From Methanomassiliicoccaceae archaeon (lineage in GTDB: Archaea > Thermoplasmatota > Thermoplasmata > Methanomassiliicoccales > Methanomethylophilaceae): 5,186 bases of DNA. Under the pieces are notes generated by a model, which was not told the origin of the DNA, searched no databases, and saw only the letters and a program-made list of their open reading frames with translations. Location: NCBI GenBank assembly GCA_016282555.1, contig JAEEKU010000014.1:1-5186 (forward strand), in the 5' to 3' direction. Made by a program: the position numbers and the translations under genes. Shown here one piece after another: positions 4,305 to 5,186 of this stretch (position 1 is the first letter of the stretch; every line of letters begins with the position of its first letter).

Positions 4305-5186
4305 CGCTGGGCACCTCCCATGGCGTTCCACAGGGGATCGTTCCAAGCTTTTCTCAGCTCCTCCACGGGAATCTCCGTGCCGCTGTCCTTTATCACGAGG
4401 GAATCTCCCTTGGTTATCCCTATCGGGACGGCGTCGTCCCCCATGATCTCCGTGAATCTGGCGGCATCCTTTCCGGCGACCTCGGCGACCCAGCGGCTGC
4501 AGCTCTCGGAATACAGCTTGCAGGGAAGGGGGAGAACCTCCATAGCCGTGAGATCCAGCTCGGCCCCCGTATTTCCCGCCAGACACATTTCGGCGACCGC
4601 GACGGCCAGACCCCCGTCCGAGCAGTCGTGGCAGCTCAGAACGAGCTTCTCGTCCATTGCGGCGAGGATTTTATCCGTCTTCCTCTTCAGCCCGGGAATA
4701 TCTACAGCGGGAACGTCTCCCTGCTCTCCTCCGAACTTCCTGAAGAGAAGGGATCCGCCCATCTCGTCATCGGTTTTTCCGATCAGGAAGATCACGCTTC
4801 CGGTCTTCTTGAAATCGGCCGTCACCGCTTTGCTCACATCATCAATAATCCCGCAGCCCAGAATCATGGGCGTCGGAAGGATGCGGCTGCCTCCGGGGGC
4901 CTCGTTGTACAGGCTGACGTTTCCTGACGGAATAGGAATGTTTAATTCGCGGGCGATCTCGCCGATTCCCCTGACCGCCTCCCTGAACTCTCCCAGCCTC
5001 TCGGGCTTCTCCGGATTTCCGAAGTTGAGACAGTCCGTGAACGCGTTCGGCCTGGATCCTACGGCGACCAGGTTCCTGCAGGCCTCGTCGATGCATGCCA
5101 TCCCGCCCCTGTAAGGATCCGCCTCGGTGAACCACGGGTTGCATCCTATGGCGGCGGCGAGGCCTTTCCTGCTCCCTCTGACCGGA
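4301..5186 (-). CDS. purL: Phosphoribosylformylglycinamidine synthase, synthetase subunit PurL, C-terminal part
   Basis: The large ATP-dependent subunit of FGAM synthase, which converts FGAR to FGAM with ammonia supplied by PurQ. The frame runs off the right edge: 294 residues are visible of an expected 700 or more, so the start lies outside. The ATG at 5101 is internal, since conserved sequence continues upstream of it (PVRGSRKGLAAAIGCNPWF). Visible family motifs in order are EACRNLVAVG, the highly conserved TDCLNFGNPEKPE, SGNVSLYNE, LPTPMILGCGIIDD, FLIGKTDDEMGGS, and HDCSDGGLAVAVAEM in the C-terminal AIRS-like domain. The gene ends in TGA at 4301-4303, overlapping the purQ ATG. In the bacterial-style heterotrimer a small PurS subunit is also needed; no purS is in this window, so it is either upstream of purL or elsewhere. 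The assignment is firm from these motifs. Confidence 0.96.
   Translation of the reverse strand, partial: PVRGSRKGLAAAIGCNPWFTEADPYRGGMACIDEACRNLVAVGSRPNAFTDCLNFGNPEKPERLGEFREAVRGIGEIARELNIPIPSGNVSLYNEAPGGSRILPTPMILGCGIIDDVSKAVTADFKKTGSVIFLIGKTDDEMGGSLLFRKFGGEQGDVPAVDIPGLKRKTDKILAAMDEKLVLSCHDCSDGGLAVAVAEMCLAGNTGAELDLTAMEVLPLPCKLYSESCSRWVAEVAGKDAARFTEIMGDDAVPIGITKGDSLVIKDSGTEIPVEELRKAWNDPLWNAMGGAQR
4312..4319 (-). promoter_or_regulatory. Strong ribosome binding site of purQ inside the purL 3' end
   Basis: The minus strand reads GGGAGGTG seven bases before the purQ ATG, an almost full match to the 16S anti-Shine-Dalgarno. Together with the ATGA overlap it indicates translational coupling of PurL and PurQ. 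In PurL these bases encode part of the Met-Gly-Gly stretch near its C-terminus. Confidence 0.85.

Noticed and set aside
4305..4586. N-terminal extension of purQ to give 366 residues
   Set aside because: The extension is purL sequence read in another frame and resembles no PurQ. The ATG at 4304 has a strong ribosome binding site and is followed directly by the conserved PurQ N-terminus.
3573..5114. 513-codon open frame on the plus strand opposite purL and purQ
   Set aside because: It is antisense to two genes with complete family motifs. Its translation is rich in Arg, Ser and Pro with no recognisable domain, and no promoter or ribosome binding site precedes it. Codon bias of the real genes explains the lack of stops.
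1..5186. Mobile element, defence island or transferred segment
   Set aside because: There are no transposase, integrase, terminal repeats or abrupt change of base composition. Every recognised gene is housekeeping.

Overview
The window looks like ordinary chromosomal DNA of a euryarchaeon. It carries a proteasome-activating AAA+ ATPase, a GPN-loop GTPase, a CTP-dependent riboflavin kinase with an N-terminal winged helix, and PurL/PurQ purine genes. Promoters look archaeal (A/T-rich TATA-like boxes about 26 bases before a start). Genes are tightly packed, GC is moderately high, and all seven stops are TGA or TAA. The combination fits Thermoplasmatota, most likely a Methanomassiliicoccales-type methanogen, but that placement is inference from gene content and style.

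Layout, left to right. (1) 1-825 (+): the C-terminal two thirds of a PAN-type proteasomal ATPase, cut by the window edge. (2) 839-1603 (-): a complete GPN-loop GTPase, convergent with PAN across a 13-base gap. (3) 1604-1684: an 81-base divergent promoter region with one A/T-rich patch that can serve both directions. (4) 1685-2245 and 2289-2657 (+): two small integral membrane proteins in tandem, a DUF998-like six-span protein and an unrecognised four-span protein, followed by a short GCAA-loop hairpin with T-runs. (5) 2658-2765: a 108-base spacer holding that terminator and an extended imperfect hairpin, placed just before the riboflavin kinase gene. (6) 2766-3458 (+): ribK/rbkR, with a second plausible start at 2799. 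(7) 3459-3495: a strong G/C hairpin flanked by A- and T-runs that can terminate transcription from both sides. (8) 3486-4304 and 4301-5186 (-): purQ and the C-terminal part of purL, transcribed purL then purQ with a four-base ATGA overlap.

How the genes relate. PurL and PurQ are two subunits of one enzyme, FGAM synthase, and are evidently co-transcribed and translationally coupled. RibK makes FMN from riboflavin and CTP and, because of its DNA-binding domain, may also regulate riboflavin genes. PAN unfolds substrates for the 20S proteasome. The GPN GTPase belongs to a family linked to RNA polymerase assembly in eukaryotes. These are separate housekeeping functions next to each other, not one pathway.

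I found no mobile element, CRISPR array, tRNA, rRNA or clear sign of horizontal transfer, and no convincing novel multi-gene system. The parts most worth a second look are the structured spacer and possible operator before ribK, the pair of orphan membrane proteins, and the Phe-for-Tyr variant of the PAN C-terminal motif.
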